A stretch of 64,000 nucleotides of DNA, taken from contig CAVXTQ010000011.1 in the NCBI GenBank assembly GCA_963764675.1, positions 1-64,000 on the forward strand, read 5' to 3'. Positions 53,065 through 61,729 of this stretch are shown here, piece after piece. The translations under genes and the position numbers were made by a program. Below the pieces are notes generated by a model. The model saw only the letters and a program-made list of their open reading frames with translations. It was not told where the DNA came from and did not search any database. How positions within the stretch are numbered: the stretch's first letter is position 1; every line of letters starts with the position of its first letter. The DNA is from Acidiferrum sp963764675 (GTDB lineage Bacteria > Acidobacteriota > Terriglobia > Acidiferrales > UBA7541).

Positions 53065-53385
53065 ATGACTGTACATATTACTCCGCTACACGACCGCGTG
53101 CTGGTGCGGAGGTTGGAAGAGAAGGAAACCGCGAAGGGCGGGATTATTATCCCCGATACGGCTAAAGAAAAGCCTCAAGAGGGCGAGGTGATGGCCATCG
53201 GAGCTGGCAAGATGGAAAAGGGCCATCGTGTACCGCTCGACGTGAAGGTGGGTGACCGAGTCTTGTTCGGTAAATACACCGGCAACGACATCAAAATCGA
53301 CGACCAGGAGTACATGATTCTCCGCGAGGAGGAAATCCTGGGGAAGTTCAGCGGAATGGCCAAAGCGGCATCCGGCAAGAAGTAG
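53065..53385 (+). CDS. groES: Co-chaperonin GroES
   Basis: A 106-residue protein with the standard GroES sequence: TPLHDRVLVRRLEEKETAKG then GIIIPDTAKEKPQEGEVMAI and VLFGKYTGNDIKIDDQEYMI. The mobile loop (KETAKGGIIIPD) binds GroEL. It has about ten residues more than typical at the C-terminus (FSGMAKAASGKK). AGGGAGGCTAGAGAA precedes the ATG. It forms the lid of the chaperonin and is followed 63 bp later by groEL. Confidence 0.97.
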   Translation: MTVHITPLHDRVLVRRLEEKETAKGGIIIPDTAKEKPQEGEVMAIGAGKMEKGHRVPLDVKVGDRVLFGKYTGNDIKIDDQEYMILREEEILGKFSGMAKAASGKK

Positions 53386-53448
53386 TGTCTCCAATCCGAA
53401 AATCTCGGATGGAGTCGAAAGTGCGATCACCCGGGAGGGTGGAATCTA

Positions 53449-55080
53449 ATGGCAAAACAAATTGTAACTGGTGAGAATTCGCGTCAAGCAATCCTCCGCG
53501 GCGTCAACATCTTGGCTGACGCGGTAAAGATCACGCTCGGTCCGAAAGGGCGCAATGCGGTGATCGAGAAGAAGTTCGGGGCACCCATCATCACAAAAGA
53601 CGGCGTGACGGTGGCGAAAGAGATCGAGCTCCAAGACCCGCTCGAGAACATGGGAGCACAGATGGTGCGTGAGGTTGCGTCCAAGACTTCCGATGTGGCC
53701 GGCGACGGCACCACTACCGCGACTGTTCTGGCACAAGCCATCTTCCGTGAGGGGGTGCGAACGGTGGCCGCGGGCGCGAGCCCGATGGCGCTCAAACGCG
53801 GCATCGACAAGGCCGTGGAAGTTGCCGTGGCTGAGATCAAAAGATTCTCCCGCGAGGTGAAGGGCGACATGATCGCGCAGGTCGGCACAATTAGCGCCAA
53901 CACCGACAAGCAGGTTGGCAACATCATCGCCGAAGCGATGAAGAAGGTAGGTAAAGACGGCGTCATCACCGTCGAAGAATCCAAAACGATGGAGACCACG
54001 CTGGAAGTGGTCGAAGGCATGCAGTTCGACCGCGGCTACCTCTCGCCGTACTTCGTCACCGATCCGGAACGCATGGAGTGCGCCCTCGAGGATGTCAGCA
54101 TCTTGATTCATGAGAAGAAGATCAGCTCGATGAAGGACCTGCTGCCGTTGCTCGAACAGACCGCCAAGGCGGGCAAGCCGCTCCTCATCATTGCTGAGGA
54201 AGTCGACGGCGAAGCGCTGGCGACCCTGGTGGTGAATAAGCTGCGCGGCACGCTACAGTGCGCTGCGGTGAAAGCCCCTGGCTTCGGCGACCGCCGCAAG
54301 GCCATGCTGGAGGACATTGCCGTTCTGACTGGCGGCAAGGCCATCACCGAGGACCTCGGCATCAAACTCGAAAATGTGAAATTTGAGGACCTCGGCCGCG
54401 CCAAGAAAGTGACCATCGACAAGGACAACACCACGATCGTCGCTGGCGCCGGCAAGGCCACAGAGATCGAAGGCCGCATCAAGCAACTCCGCGTGCAGAT
54501 CGAAGACACCTCCTCGGACTATGACAAGGAGAAGCTGCAAGAGCGCTTGGCCAAGCTTGTCGGCGGCGTCGCCGTAATTAAGGTCGGCGCGGCCACCGAA
54601 ACCGAGCTGAAGGAAAAGAAGGCTCGCGTCGAGGACGCCATGCACGCCACCCGTGCCGCAGTTGAGGAAGGCATCGTCTCAGGAGGCGGCACCGCTCTTC
54701 TGCGCTGCTTGCCCGCTCTAGATAAGCTTAAGCTCCACGACGACGAAGCCGTTGGCGTGAACATCGTGAAGCGCGCACTCGAAGAACCAATTCGCCAGAT
54801 CGCCGAAAACGCCGGACACGAGGGCGCACTTGTTGTCGGGCGCGTGCGCGAATCGAAAGATGAAAGCTTCGGTTTTAACGCGGAGACCGGTGAGTTCGGC
54901 GACATGGTTAAGGCCGGGGTGATTGATCCGGCGAAGGTCACGCGTCTCGCACTACAGAATGCTGCGTCCATCGTCTCACTGATGCTAACAACCGAAGTCC
55001 TGATAGCCGACGCTAAGGGAGAGGAAAAGATGGCCGCCGCTGGTGCAGGCCATGGCGGCGGTATGGGCGGAATGTACTAA
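53449..55080 (+). CDS. groEL: Chaperonin GroEL
   Basis: A 543-residue chaperonin. Typical motifs: VKITLGPKGRNAVIEKKFGA, the ATP-binding DGTTTATVLAQAI, EGMQFDRGYLSPYFVTDPER and the C-terminal GGM-rich tail GHGGGMGGMY. The length is normal for the family. AGGGTGG lies upstream of the ATG at 53449. It forms a two-gene operon with groES. No CIRCE-type inverted repeat was noticed upstream of groES. Whether this is the only groEL in the genome cannot be seen here. Confidence 0.98.
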   Translation: MAKQIVTGENSRQAILRGVNILADAVKITLGPKGRNAVIEKKFGAPIITKDGVTVAKEIELQDPLENMGAQMVREVASKTSDVAGDGTTTATVLAQAIFREGVRTVAAGASPMALKRGIDKAVEVAVAEIKRFSREVKGDMIAQVGTISANTDKQVGNIIAEAMKKVGKDGVITVEESKTMETTLEVVEGMQFDRGYLSPYFVTDPERMECALEDVSILIHEKKISSMKDLLPLLEQTAKAGKPLLIIAEEVDGEALATLVVNKLRGTLQCAAVKAPGFGDRRKAMLEDIAVLTGGKAITEDLGIKLENVKFEDLGRAKKVTIDKDNTTIVAGAGKATEIEGRIKQLRVQIEDTSSDYDKEKLQERLAKLVGGVAVIKVGAATETELKEKKARVEDAMHATRAAVEEGIVSGGGTALLRCLPALDKLKLHDDEAVGVNIVKRALEEPIRQIAENAGHEGALVVGRVRESKDESFGFNAETGEFGDMVKAGVIDPAKVTRLALQNAASIVSLMLTTEVLIADAKGEEKMAAAGAGHGGGMGGMY

Positions 55081-55265
55081 ACGCTGATCTAGTTGGCATC
55101 GGATTTGGAACCTGGGCCTGCACTGTACCCAGCCGAACAGGTCTTAGGACCAAATCGCCTCAGAAATCAAGGTCATTGACGATCAGGTTGCGGCGTTAAT
55201 GGCCCGTCAGCTGACACGATTGAACAAACAGACGTGCACAGTGGTGTCTTCCGAAAGCAGGCCCT

Positions 55266-55517
55266 ATGACCGAGAGTCTTTCGTCCCTGTGGCGAACAGC
55301 ATACATATCTGCCCTTTTCGAAACAGACCCCGCTAAAATGACTCTCAAGATCGCAAATGCGCGTGCGGCAATTGCGGAAAGGCTTAACAGTCCAATTGAA
55401 ATCGGCAAGCTTGAGCACGAGGGTATCGAAGGTGCTCGACAGAGACTCGCTACTCTGAAAGCCAACCCGGTTGGAGTCGTTAAGTTGCCCCTGAGCACTG
55501 GGAATACACCATCTTGA
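55266..55517 (+). CDS. Conserved small helical protein (paralogue of 44841)
   Basis: An 83-residue protein: MTESLSSLWRTAYISALFET then DPAKMTLKIANARAAIAERL. The W-x3-Y-x2-A-x-[FL]-E-T-[DN]-P pattern and the following AIxERL place it with the products at 29175 and 44841. The C-terminal half (EHEGIEGARQRLATLKANPV) is another helix. The function is unknown. It lies 186 bp after groEL. Confidence 0.65.
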   Translation: MTESLSSLWRTAYISALFETDPAKMTLKIANARAAIAERLNSPIEIGKLEHEGIEGARQRLATLKANPVGVVKLPLSTGNTPS

Positions 55518-55561
55518 TTCGGCCCGTGATATCCTGCCCTCCCGTTTCCTCCTGAGGACAA

Positions 55562-56011
55562 ATGAGCATTCAAGCCGACTCGGAAAACGTCGAGCAAGTC
55601 CGCGAACGTCTGCGCAAGATGAGCGATTTGGAATTGCGTCAGTATGGTCGATCCGCAAGAGTGATGTCTGATCCCACGAAACACTTCGGCCAGCCAAATC
55701 CAGCGTTCGCTATTCAGTTACAAGAGGCCCGTGCCGAGTGGCGTAGACGGCATCCTGTGGACCCTAAATCAGTCGCCTCCCCTCAATCGAACTTGCGCCT
55801 TCTCACGCTTGCGTCGTCGTGTGCGAGTGACGGGCTAACCGGAAGTGACTCCAGAAGACCGGGATTCGCGGCATTACTTGTGGCTTGCCGACGACTCGTC
55901 CAGAATCTCATCTTCGTTTCCCACAACGACGTTTCTAACCCGCAATTCGCACTTCCCGGCAATGCGACTTATCGTCCATTGACACGGGGTTCGGCGACGG
56001 CACGAATGTAG
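55562..56011 (+). CDS. Hypothetical protein, N-terminal 70 residues conserved-looking
   Basis: A frame of 149 residues. The first ~65 (VEQVRERLRKMSDLELRQYG, FAIQLQEARAEWRRRHP) form a helical pattern seen in small acidobacterial proteins. The part after about residue 75 overlaps the convergent cytochrome gene and has no such pattern, so the natural end may have been lost by an indel near 55780. The ATG at 55562 follows CCTGAGGACAA. Confidence 0.5.
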   Translation: MSIQADSENVEQVRERLRKMSDLELRQYGRSARVMSDPTKHFGQPNPAFAIQLQEARAEWRRRHPVDPKSVASPQSNLRLLTLASSCASDGLTGSDSRRPGFAALLVACRRLVQNLIFVSHNDVSNPQFALPGNATYRPLTRGSATARM

Positions 56012-56676
56012 GCGACGACGGCTTTGATCTCGGTGGGAGTCAGCGTGCCCCGATAGGCGGGCGTTTGCGGAGACTTGCCGAGGGCCGGGCCTCCGTCCGT
56101 GATGATCTTGATCAGGTCGGCGTCTGACATAGCATTCAATACACTGCCATCGGAAAAGAGATGTGGCGGCGGTGGAGCGAGGTTGTCGAAGTTCGAGACA
56201 CGTTCCGGCGTCGATTCCGGATCGTGACACATGATGCAGTACTTATCACTGATTTGCTTGCCGACCTTTTCCTGATAGCCGAGAGCGATTTCGCGCAAAT
56301 TCACAGACAAGATGCCCCCGCCGGGCTTCGGCGTTTCAGCAATCATTACATAGCTGCCCGGAATCGTGCCGAGTTGCGCGACCGTGCTCACCTGACCGCT
56401 GTCGTCGGTAAGGGCTTGTGACGGCGTGAAACTGAGGCCATCGCCATGGAAAGAGACAACCGCGCCGGCAACCGCGTTGCCATCGGCACCATTTACCTGC
56501 ACCACTACGGGATCACTCAATTTCGCGCCCACGCCGGTGGCTTGCTTTCCGCCGCTCTGCTCGACGATCTGCGTGCCGTAGGCCCTGGGGGCGAGTGGAG
56601 GAGGTACGTCGGCCCGTTTCGCGCAGCCGGAGACCAGCAGGGAAGCGAGGATCCACGTTGGGAGGGCGGACTTCAA
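55969..56676 (-). CDS. Cytochrome c lipoprotein with an Ig-like domain
   Basis: A 235-residue protein. Lipoprotein signal MKSALPTWILASLLVSGCAK. Residues ~45-135 form a bacterial Ig-like (Big_1-type) fold: DPVVVQVNGADGNAVAGAVV, ALTDDSGQVSTVAQLGTIPG. The C-terminus is a cytochrome c domain with CIMCH (about residue 162) and a distal region TPAYRGTLTPTEIKAVVAYI. Start overlaps the end of the octaheme gene by four bases, so it is the last gene of the bc-type operon. A partner to the preceding multiheme protein is likely. Confidence 0.87.
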   Translation of the reverse strand: MKSALPTWILASLLVSGCAKRADVPPPLAPRAYGTQIVEQSGGKQATGVGAKLSDPVVVQVNGADGNAVAGAVVSFHGDGLSFTPSQALTDDSGQVSTVAQLGTIPGSYVMIAETPKPGGGILSVNLREIALGYQEKVGKQISDKYCIMCHDPESTPERVSNFDNLAPPPPHLFSDGSVLNAMSDADLIKIITDGGPALGKSPQTPAYRGTLTPTEIKAVVAYIRAVAEPRVNGR

Positions 56677-58730
56677 TTGGCGGCTCCCTTCTTGCGTGCT
56701 TTGTGAGCAACGAGGAAGGCGGTCATGTCGCGCGCCTCTGCTTCAGAGAGATGCGGATTGGGCATTGAGGTACCGGGCAAAAGAGCGTTGGGGTCCTTGA
56801 GCCATTTGTAAATCCAGACGGCACTAAGGCGATTCCCGACATCAGTCAGCGTGGGGCCAACGTAGCCTTTGTCTCTTTTGTAGTCGGCGATGTGGCAGGA
56901 CTGGCAGGCGTATTTCGAATAAAACAGCTCCTTGCCGCGTGCGGCAGCCTCTGCGTTGAGGGTGCGAAGATCCAGCGCTTGCGAATCAAATCCCGGCGCC
57001 TGGTAAGCAGTCATCATGTAATCAGTGAGAGTTGTAATTTCGGCGGGGCTTAGATTGAATTTGGGCATGCGACGGATGAGCGCTGGGCGCAGCGTGTCCG
57101 GGTTGTTCATGAAATCGAGCAGCCACGCGCGCTGCACCACGCTGCCTTCAAAGGTGAGGTCCGGGGCCATGTCGCCGCCATTGCCGTTGATGGCGTGGCA
57201 ACTCTGGCACCGCAGGTCCTCCATCAGACGGCCGGCATCCCCGCCGGGATGATACTTGGCGTGCGGAAAAGAGCGGACCAGTTCCGGTGGCATGGTTACG
57301 GCGCGGTCGGTTTGCGCCAGTAGCGCGGTGGTCAAGGCTTCGACTTGCGGATCGGTCAGCATGAACCTGGGCATTTTCAGCGCGGGGCCAAAGGCACGGG
57401 GATCACGAATCTTTCCGAAAATGTAATCAGGCAACGTTTCAGGCATACCGCGCAGGAAGCCAACCTGGAAAAGCGGCTTACTGCCGATGCGGGAGAGATC
57501 GGGAGCGAATCCGTCCGGTGGATTTACTCCATTGATGCGATGGCAGGCGGCACAGCCGTAGTCCGATGTAAGTTTCTTTCCGCGAGTGATGCTTGCTGCG
57601 TCTGAGGGAGTAAGGTGGACATTGGCAAGGAAATCGTCGTCCTTTTTGCCGAGGAGAAATGCCGTGAGCAGCGCGACCTCTTTTTCGTCGTAGCGGAAAC
57701 GCGGCATGCGCGTTTTGGGGTCGTAGCTTTGGGGGGCCCGCAACCAGCGCCGCAGCCAGTCTGGATTGACCTTGCTGCCGATGCGAGTCAGTTCGGGGGC
57801 GAGGTCGCCGCCAATTAGCTTGCCGCGGGAGCTCTGCATGGCGTGGCAAGAGGCGCAGAAAAGCGCACCGTACAGACCGGCGCCGTCAGACGCGACAACC
57901 GCTTCCGAGGGAAGAGGCACGTTCATAGCAACGTTCGCGCGGGAGTTCTCGGAGGGCGTGCTCTGGGAAACAAGAAAATTAGCGATGTCTGTTGCTTCTT
58001 GGTCGTTGAAGCGAAAATTTGGCATGGTGGAAGACACGGCGTAGGCCTGCGGATTCTTCAACCATCCATAAAGCCACTCACGAGAAGTCTTTTCCGCCAC
58101 ATGTTCGAGTGACGGTGGCTCGTCAACGGGTTTGACCAGCGTGCCGTCTGGTTGCGTAATGGCATGACAGTGAGCGCAACCGTAGCGCGCCAGCAATCGG
58201 CGGCCGAGATTGAGCTGCGGCGTGCCTTCGAGATCCCCCATGTGACACTGTCCGCAGGAGGATTCGAGATAGCGGCCCGGTAGGATGGGTTGCTCCCAAG
58301 CCTTGGTGCTGTAGTGGGCTTCTTTCGCCGTGGTAGCAGCGCCCTGTCCGTGATGGCAGATGACGCAGCCAAATTCCGTCAGCGAGTGTGGCATCGGCGG
58401 GTGCGGACGGAATGGCTGCGTGCGTGAATCCGCCAGACTGTTCTCCTGAAGCGCCACGTGACAGGTCGGGCAGCGGTCCACAACGTGTTGCTCGGGAATC
58501 CAGATCTGCTGAATCCCGTTCTGAAAGCGGCGTTGCAAACGAACGGCGTCCGCGCGCTGGGCAATCACATGACGATATTGGCGCTGATAGTGGCGCCACT
58601 CGCTGAAGAGATCCCTCGTGGGAGCAACGGCAGCGACGATCGCGAGCAAAATACTGACAGAAGCAAAACGGCGCGCGGGTGTGCCCACGAATAAATGCCA
58701 CATGCGCCGGAGTGGAGTCGACTCGCTCAC
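56673..58730 (-). CDS. Octaheme cytochrome c, membrane-anchored
   Basis: A 685-residue protein with an N-terminal membrane anchor (FASVSILLAIVAAVAP, ~22-38). Eight CxxCH haem-binding motifs are present: CPTCH (87), CVICH (122), CGQCH (159), CAHCH (185), CASCH (292), CAACH (393), CQSCH (508) and CQSCH (609). The C-terminal five haem domains resemble repeated monohaem units (RMPRFRYDEKEVALLTAFLL; KMPRFMLTDPQVEALTTALL; RMPKFNLSPAEITTLTDYMM), each with a methionine-containing motif. The start at 58730 abuts the cytochrome b stop. It probably takes electrons from the Rieske/cytochrome b pair and carries them across the periplasm. Confidence 0.92.
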   Translation of the reverse strand: MSESTPLRRMWHLFVGTPARRFASVSILLAIVAAVAPTRDLFSEWRHYQRQYRHVIAQRADAVRLQRRFQNGIQQIWIPEQHVVDRCPTCHVALQENSLADSRTQPFRPHPPMPHSLTEFGCVICHHGQGAATTAKEAHYSTKAWEQPILPGRYLESSCGQCHMGDLEGTPQLNLGRRLLARYGCAHCHAITQPDGTLVKPVDEPPSLEHVAEKTSREWLYGWLKNPQAYAVSSTMPNFRFNDQEATDIANFLVSQSTPSENSRANVAMNVPLPSEAVVASDGAGLYGALFCASCHAMQSSRGKLIGGDLAPELTRIGSKVNPDWLRRWLRAPQSYDPKTRMPRFRYDEKEVALLTAFLLGKKDDDFLANVHLTPSDAASITRGKKLTSDYGCAACHRINGVNPPDGFAPDLSRIGSKPLFQVGFLRGMPETLPDYIFGKIRDPRAFGPALKMPRFMLTDPQVEALTTALLAQTDRAVTMPPELVRSFPHAKYHPGGDAGRLMEDLRCQSCHAINGNGGDMAPDLTFEGSVVQRAWLLDFMNNPDTLRPALIRRMPKFNLSPAEITTLTDYMMTAYQAPGFDSQALDLRTLNAEAAARGKELFYSKYACQSCHIADYKRDKGYVGPTLTDVGNRLSAVWIYKWLKDPNALLPGTSMPNPHLSEAEARDMTAFLVAHKARKKGAAN

Positions 58731-60083
58731 TCAGCCGCTCCAGGGCCACACCCAAGACCAGCCGGGTCCACGGAAAAAAGTGCCCACGGCCGTCAGCACC
58801 AGCGCTTCCATCAGAAATAGCGTCATGATCCAGAAGGCAAGTGACTTGGCGCGGAGCCAGCCGCTCAAACCATGAGCCTCGTCGCTCATTCCGCGGGAAG
58901 CGAAGAGCAGCAGGAGCACGACGGTGGAGAGAGGCAGCAGCGTGTCCCACGCATGAAGATGAATCAGCAGCCAGCTGAGCAGCACCAACACGATAGCGGC
59001 GATGGCCAGGCGCACGGACTTGCTGCGCAACCAGCGCAAAGCGTCCAGGGTTTTCAATTCGTCAAAGACCGGGAAAAACGGAATGAAAATTAGGCCGCCG
59101 ACAATGAGGACCGGCAAGATGATCCCGGCTACGAACGGTGGAAAATAGTGCAGCAGTTCCTGCAGGCCGGTGAAGTACCAGGGCGCTTTTGCCGGATTGG
59201 GTGTGTGCATCGGATTGGCAAGCTGCTCGAGAGGCGCCGCCCAGATCAGGCCGATGGTGACGAGCAGGACGGCGAGCGCTTCGATGGCAATGATTTCGCG
59301 GAATAGCAGGTCGCCGTAGGAATAAGTCTTCTCTGATTTGCCGCTGTCGATGGGAGTGTCGTTTCGATCCGGATCGCTGGAGATGCGACTCCCCTTCGCG
59401 TCCACATCGAACATGCCTCCGTCCCTGTGCAGCCGCCAGAAGTGCACGGCAACAAGAGCGATGAGAGTCAGAGGCAGAATCATGGTGTGCAGCACATAGA
59501 AGCGCAGCAAGGCGTTGGCGTTCACGGTGTGCCCAGCGAGCAGGTAATAGCGCAATTTGGCGCCCAGAAATGGAATCGAGGAGATGATGTTCGAACCGAC
59601 GGTGGTCCCCCAGTAGGAAAGCTGATCCCACGGCAGAAGGTAACCGGTGTAACTCAGCAGAAGTGTGAGGATCAGCAGACAGACACCCAGGACCCAATTC
59701 AATTCGCGTGGTGGGCGATAGGCGGAACGATAGAAGACCTTGGCCATATGCACGAAAACCAGAAACACCATGGCGTGTGCGCTCCAGCGATGGAGACTGC
59801 GCAGCAGGAGACCCGAGGAGACCACAAATTCCAGGTCCTTCATGTCCGCGTAGCCCTGCGGAATACTGGGGTGGTAATACAGCATCAAGAGCAGGCCAGT
59901 AGCGATCTGGATGGTGAACGCGCCCAGGGTCAGCGCGCCCAGGTACCAGGTCTTGCGGAAGCCTAGCTGTTCCTCGCGCACCCGCGCGGACGTCATTCGA
60001 CGAAAGTCTTCACGCCAACGGCGAAAAGCAGGGACCGGACTCCTGAGCTTGTGGCCGGTCGCGGTGTCGAGAAGGCGTTCCAT
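58731..60083 (-). CDS. Cytochrome b (bc1/b6f type), single fused subunit
   Basis: A 450-residue integral membrane protein. The four-helix haem domain carries SLHRWSAHAMVFLVFVHMAK (paired histidines of helix B) and the matching pair in helix D (AGHTVNANALLRFYVLHTMI). The Qo-site region shows PAKAPWYFTGLQELLHYFPP, a PEWY-like variant reading PWYF. The C-terminal helices extend to FRGPGWSWVWPWSG. Most bacterial bc1 proteins have about 400 residues; the extra length lies in the C-terminal helices. It oxidises quinol and passes electrons to the Rieske protein encoded just upstream. Confidence 0.93.
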   Translation of the reverse strand: MERLLDTATGHKLRSPVPAFRRWREDFRRMTSARVREEQLGFRKTWYLGALTLGAFTIQIATGLLLMLYYHPSIPQGYADMKDLEFVVSSGLLLRSLHRWSAHAMVFLVFVHMAKVFYRSAYRPPRELNWVLGVCLLILTLLLSYTGYLLPWDQLSYWGTTVGSNIISSIPFLGAKLRYYLLAGHTVNANALLRFYVLHTMILPLTLIALVAVHFWRLHRDGGMFDVDAKGSRISSDPDRNDTPIDSGKSEKTYSYGDLLFREIIAIEALAVLLVTIGLIWAAPLEQLANPMHTPNPAKAPWYFTGLQELLHYFPPFVAGIILPVLIVGGLIFIPFFPVFDELKTLDALRWLRSKSVRLAIAAIVLVLLSWLLIHLHAWDTLLPLSTVVLLLLFASRGMSDEAHGLSGWLRAKSLAFWIMTLFLMEALVLTAVGTFFRGPGWSWVWPWSG

Positions 60084-60085
60084 GG

Positions 60086-60580
60086 TCAGGCCTGAACCAA
60101 TTCGGAGTGACTGGCGATACTCGCGGAGCGATCAACCATCAGGTTGCCATCGTCGTTCAGCCAGACTTTCAGCCAGGGCAGGGGTTGCGGAGCTGGACCG
60201 TCGAGCACGCGGCCATCGCGATGAAAGGAAGTGCCATGGCAGGGACAGGCGATGACTCCAGTTTCCGGCTTCCACGACGAAAGACAGCCCAGGTGGGTGC
60301 ACACGGCGCTGAGGGCATAGAAGCCCTCAGGCTGATGAACGATGAAGATGCCGAAGCCAGGGTCGAGGGTCACCGAACCGACAGGGAAATGCTCTGGTTT
60401 CCCCACGCTGACAACCGGCGAGGGCTCGTAAAGAACGTTGGGCGAGAGATAGCGGAAGCCAAATACGCAGGCGCCGACGCCGGCGATGGCTAGAGAAGTT
60501 GTGCCAATTTTTACGAACTTCCGGCGATCAAGGGAGGCGGGGTCGTTTGCGGGAGTTATGTTCTCCTGGTCCTCAGGCAT
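60086..60580 (-). CDS. Rieske 2Fe-2S protein of the bc-type complex
   Basis: A 164-residue protein with a Tat-like N-terminus (SLDRRKFVKIGTTSLAIAGV) that also anchors it in the membrane. Rieske cluster ligands: VCTHLGCLS and ACPCHGTSF, two Cys and two His. The fold ends PAPQPLPWLKVWLND. It is the first gene of the operon and is separated by 2 bp from the cytochrome b gene. It takes an electron from quinol at the outer face and passes it to a cytochrome c, presumably the octaheme protein. Confidence 0.94.
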   Translation of the reverse strand: MPEDQENITPANDPASLDRRKFVKIGTTSLAIAGVGACVFGFRYLSPNVLYEPSPVVSVGKPEHFPVGSVTLDPGFGIFIVHQPEGFYALSAVCTHLGCLSSWKPETGVIACPCHGTSFHRDGRVLDGPAPQPLPWLKVWLNDDGNLMVDRSASIASHSELVQA

Positions 60581-61303
60581 GAAACTCCTCGGGGCAGATC
60601 GTTAGGAATGCATGACAATGAGCACAACTATCCGGGAAGCATGTGTGGCTTTGCCGTGACCGGTGTCACAGGGAGCTGTGACGTATAGCCGAAAGAGGGC
60701 CAGCAGGTCATCAGGCAGAGAAGAACATAGGAAGGGTGACTGGTGAGATGATCACAAGGGCGCGATCGAAGGGATTCAATCGGTATCTAGAGGCCTAATT
60801 GGTACCTGAGGGCACGCGCGATCTTTGACGGCCTACCATGAACTTTAAGTTCCATAAAAGCATCTGTCGCGTTAGCAGATAGCAGGGCTTCCCTCCAGCT
60901 AAGTGAGCCCAACGCCTGATTAACGGGCAACCGGGAAGTTATCAGCCCGCCCGTCGGTTTAGTACCGACAAACGCGCTTGTTATTGCCTGGTCTGACCGA
61001 ATACCCGGTGGTCGGCAATGCGGAAGTTAGCCAGAAACGGCGGCCTCGAAAGTTAGTCGCTAGAAACCATTTCGGTCCGCGGTGGCGGGTTGCCCAAAGA
61101 CCCTTACTCCACGTCGGCTCCAACTAGCTGATTCTATAGGCGTGAATTTTTGCGGCTATCGCTGCCTACAAACAGATGTTTTTAGGCACTTGCGCCGGCC
61201 GGGCAAGTATCACCACTCTTCCAAAAGTTTTCGCCGACAGCGAGGATGCGAGAGCGGACATTCCAGCTGTCTTCTCTAAAACATACGCCGCGAAAAAGAA
61301 GTC
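60581..61303. other. Long intergenic stretch between two minus-strand operons
   Basis: No gene is supported. It holds the promoter region of the Rieske operon. A palindromic-repeat arm (GCCTGATTAACGGGCAACCG) lies at 60913-60932, and a small hairpin GTCGGTTTAGTACCGAC at 60954-60970. Confidence 0.45.
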
Positions 61304-61729
61304 CTAACCGCCCGAAGCCCTGGGCTTCGCCGGTGCGCGTTGAATCTTTGCGATCTCGGTCAGGAGAAACAGATCCGTGAGGAGCGCACGCAGATGAATG
61401 GAAGCGTTCAGGTTGTCGATCAACGGAGAGCCGATGGCGGGTTGCACCAGGACAAGTTCGATGGCGGCGAGCGAATCGCTCGCGTCGCGTTGGAGCACCG
61501 CGAAGAATGCGCGATATTCTTCCGCCGGATCGAGGCGTTCTTGTTTCACTGCGGTCGCACAGCTATCCGCCAGACCAGAGATGGCTTTCACGGCGCGGCC
61601 CAGATATTCGCGAATTTGTCCGCCGGACCGGCTTCCTTCATCGCTGGGAAGCCCTTGCGCCGCATAAGCCAGCATGAACTCGTAACATTCTTCGATCGTG
61701 TCGGAGCGTTCCGAGAGGTCAGCCAGCAT
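61304..61729 (-). CDS. Helical hypothetical protein in the molybdo-flavoenzyme operon
   Basis: A 141-residue protein with a continuous helical pattern (RSDTIEECYEFMLAYAAQGL, LAAIELVLVQPAIGSPLIDN, HLRALLTDLFLLTEIAKIQR). No signal, membrane segment or metal motif is seen. The start overlaps the preceding cytochrome gene by 11 bp, so the two are translationally coupled. It may be an assembly factor or a small partner; the family is not recognised. Confidence 0.6.
   Translation of the reverse strand: MLADLSERSDTIEECYEFMLAYAAQGLPSDEGSRSGGQIREYLGRAVKAISGLADSCATAVKQERLDPAEEYRAFFAVLQRDASDSLAAIELVLVQPAIGSPLIDNLNASIHLRALLTDLFLLTEIAKIQRAPAKPRASGG

Noticed and set aside
53446..54111. Long open frame antisense to groEL (221 codons)
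   Set aside because: It mirrors the codon pattern of groEL on the opposite strand, has no domain and no ribosome binding site.
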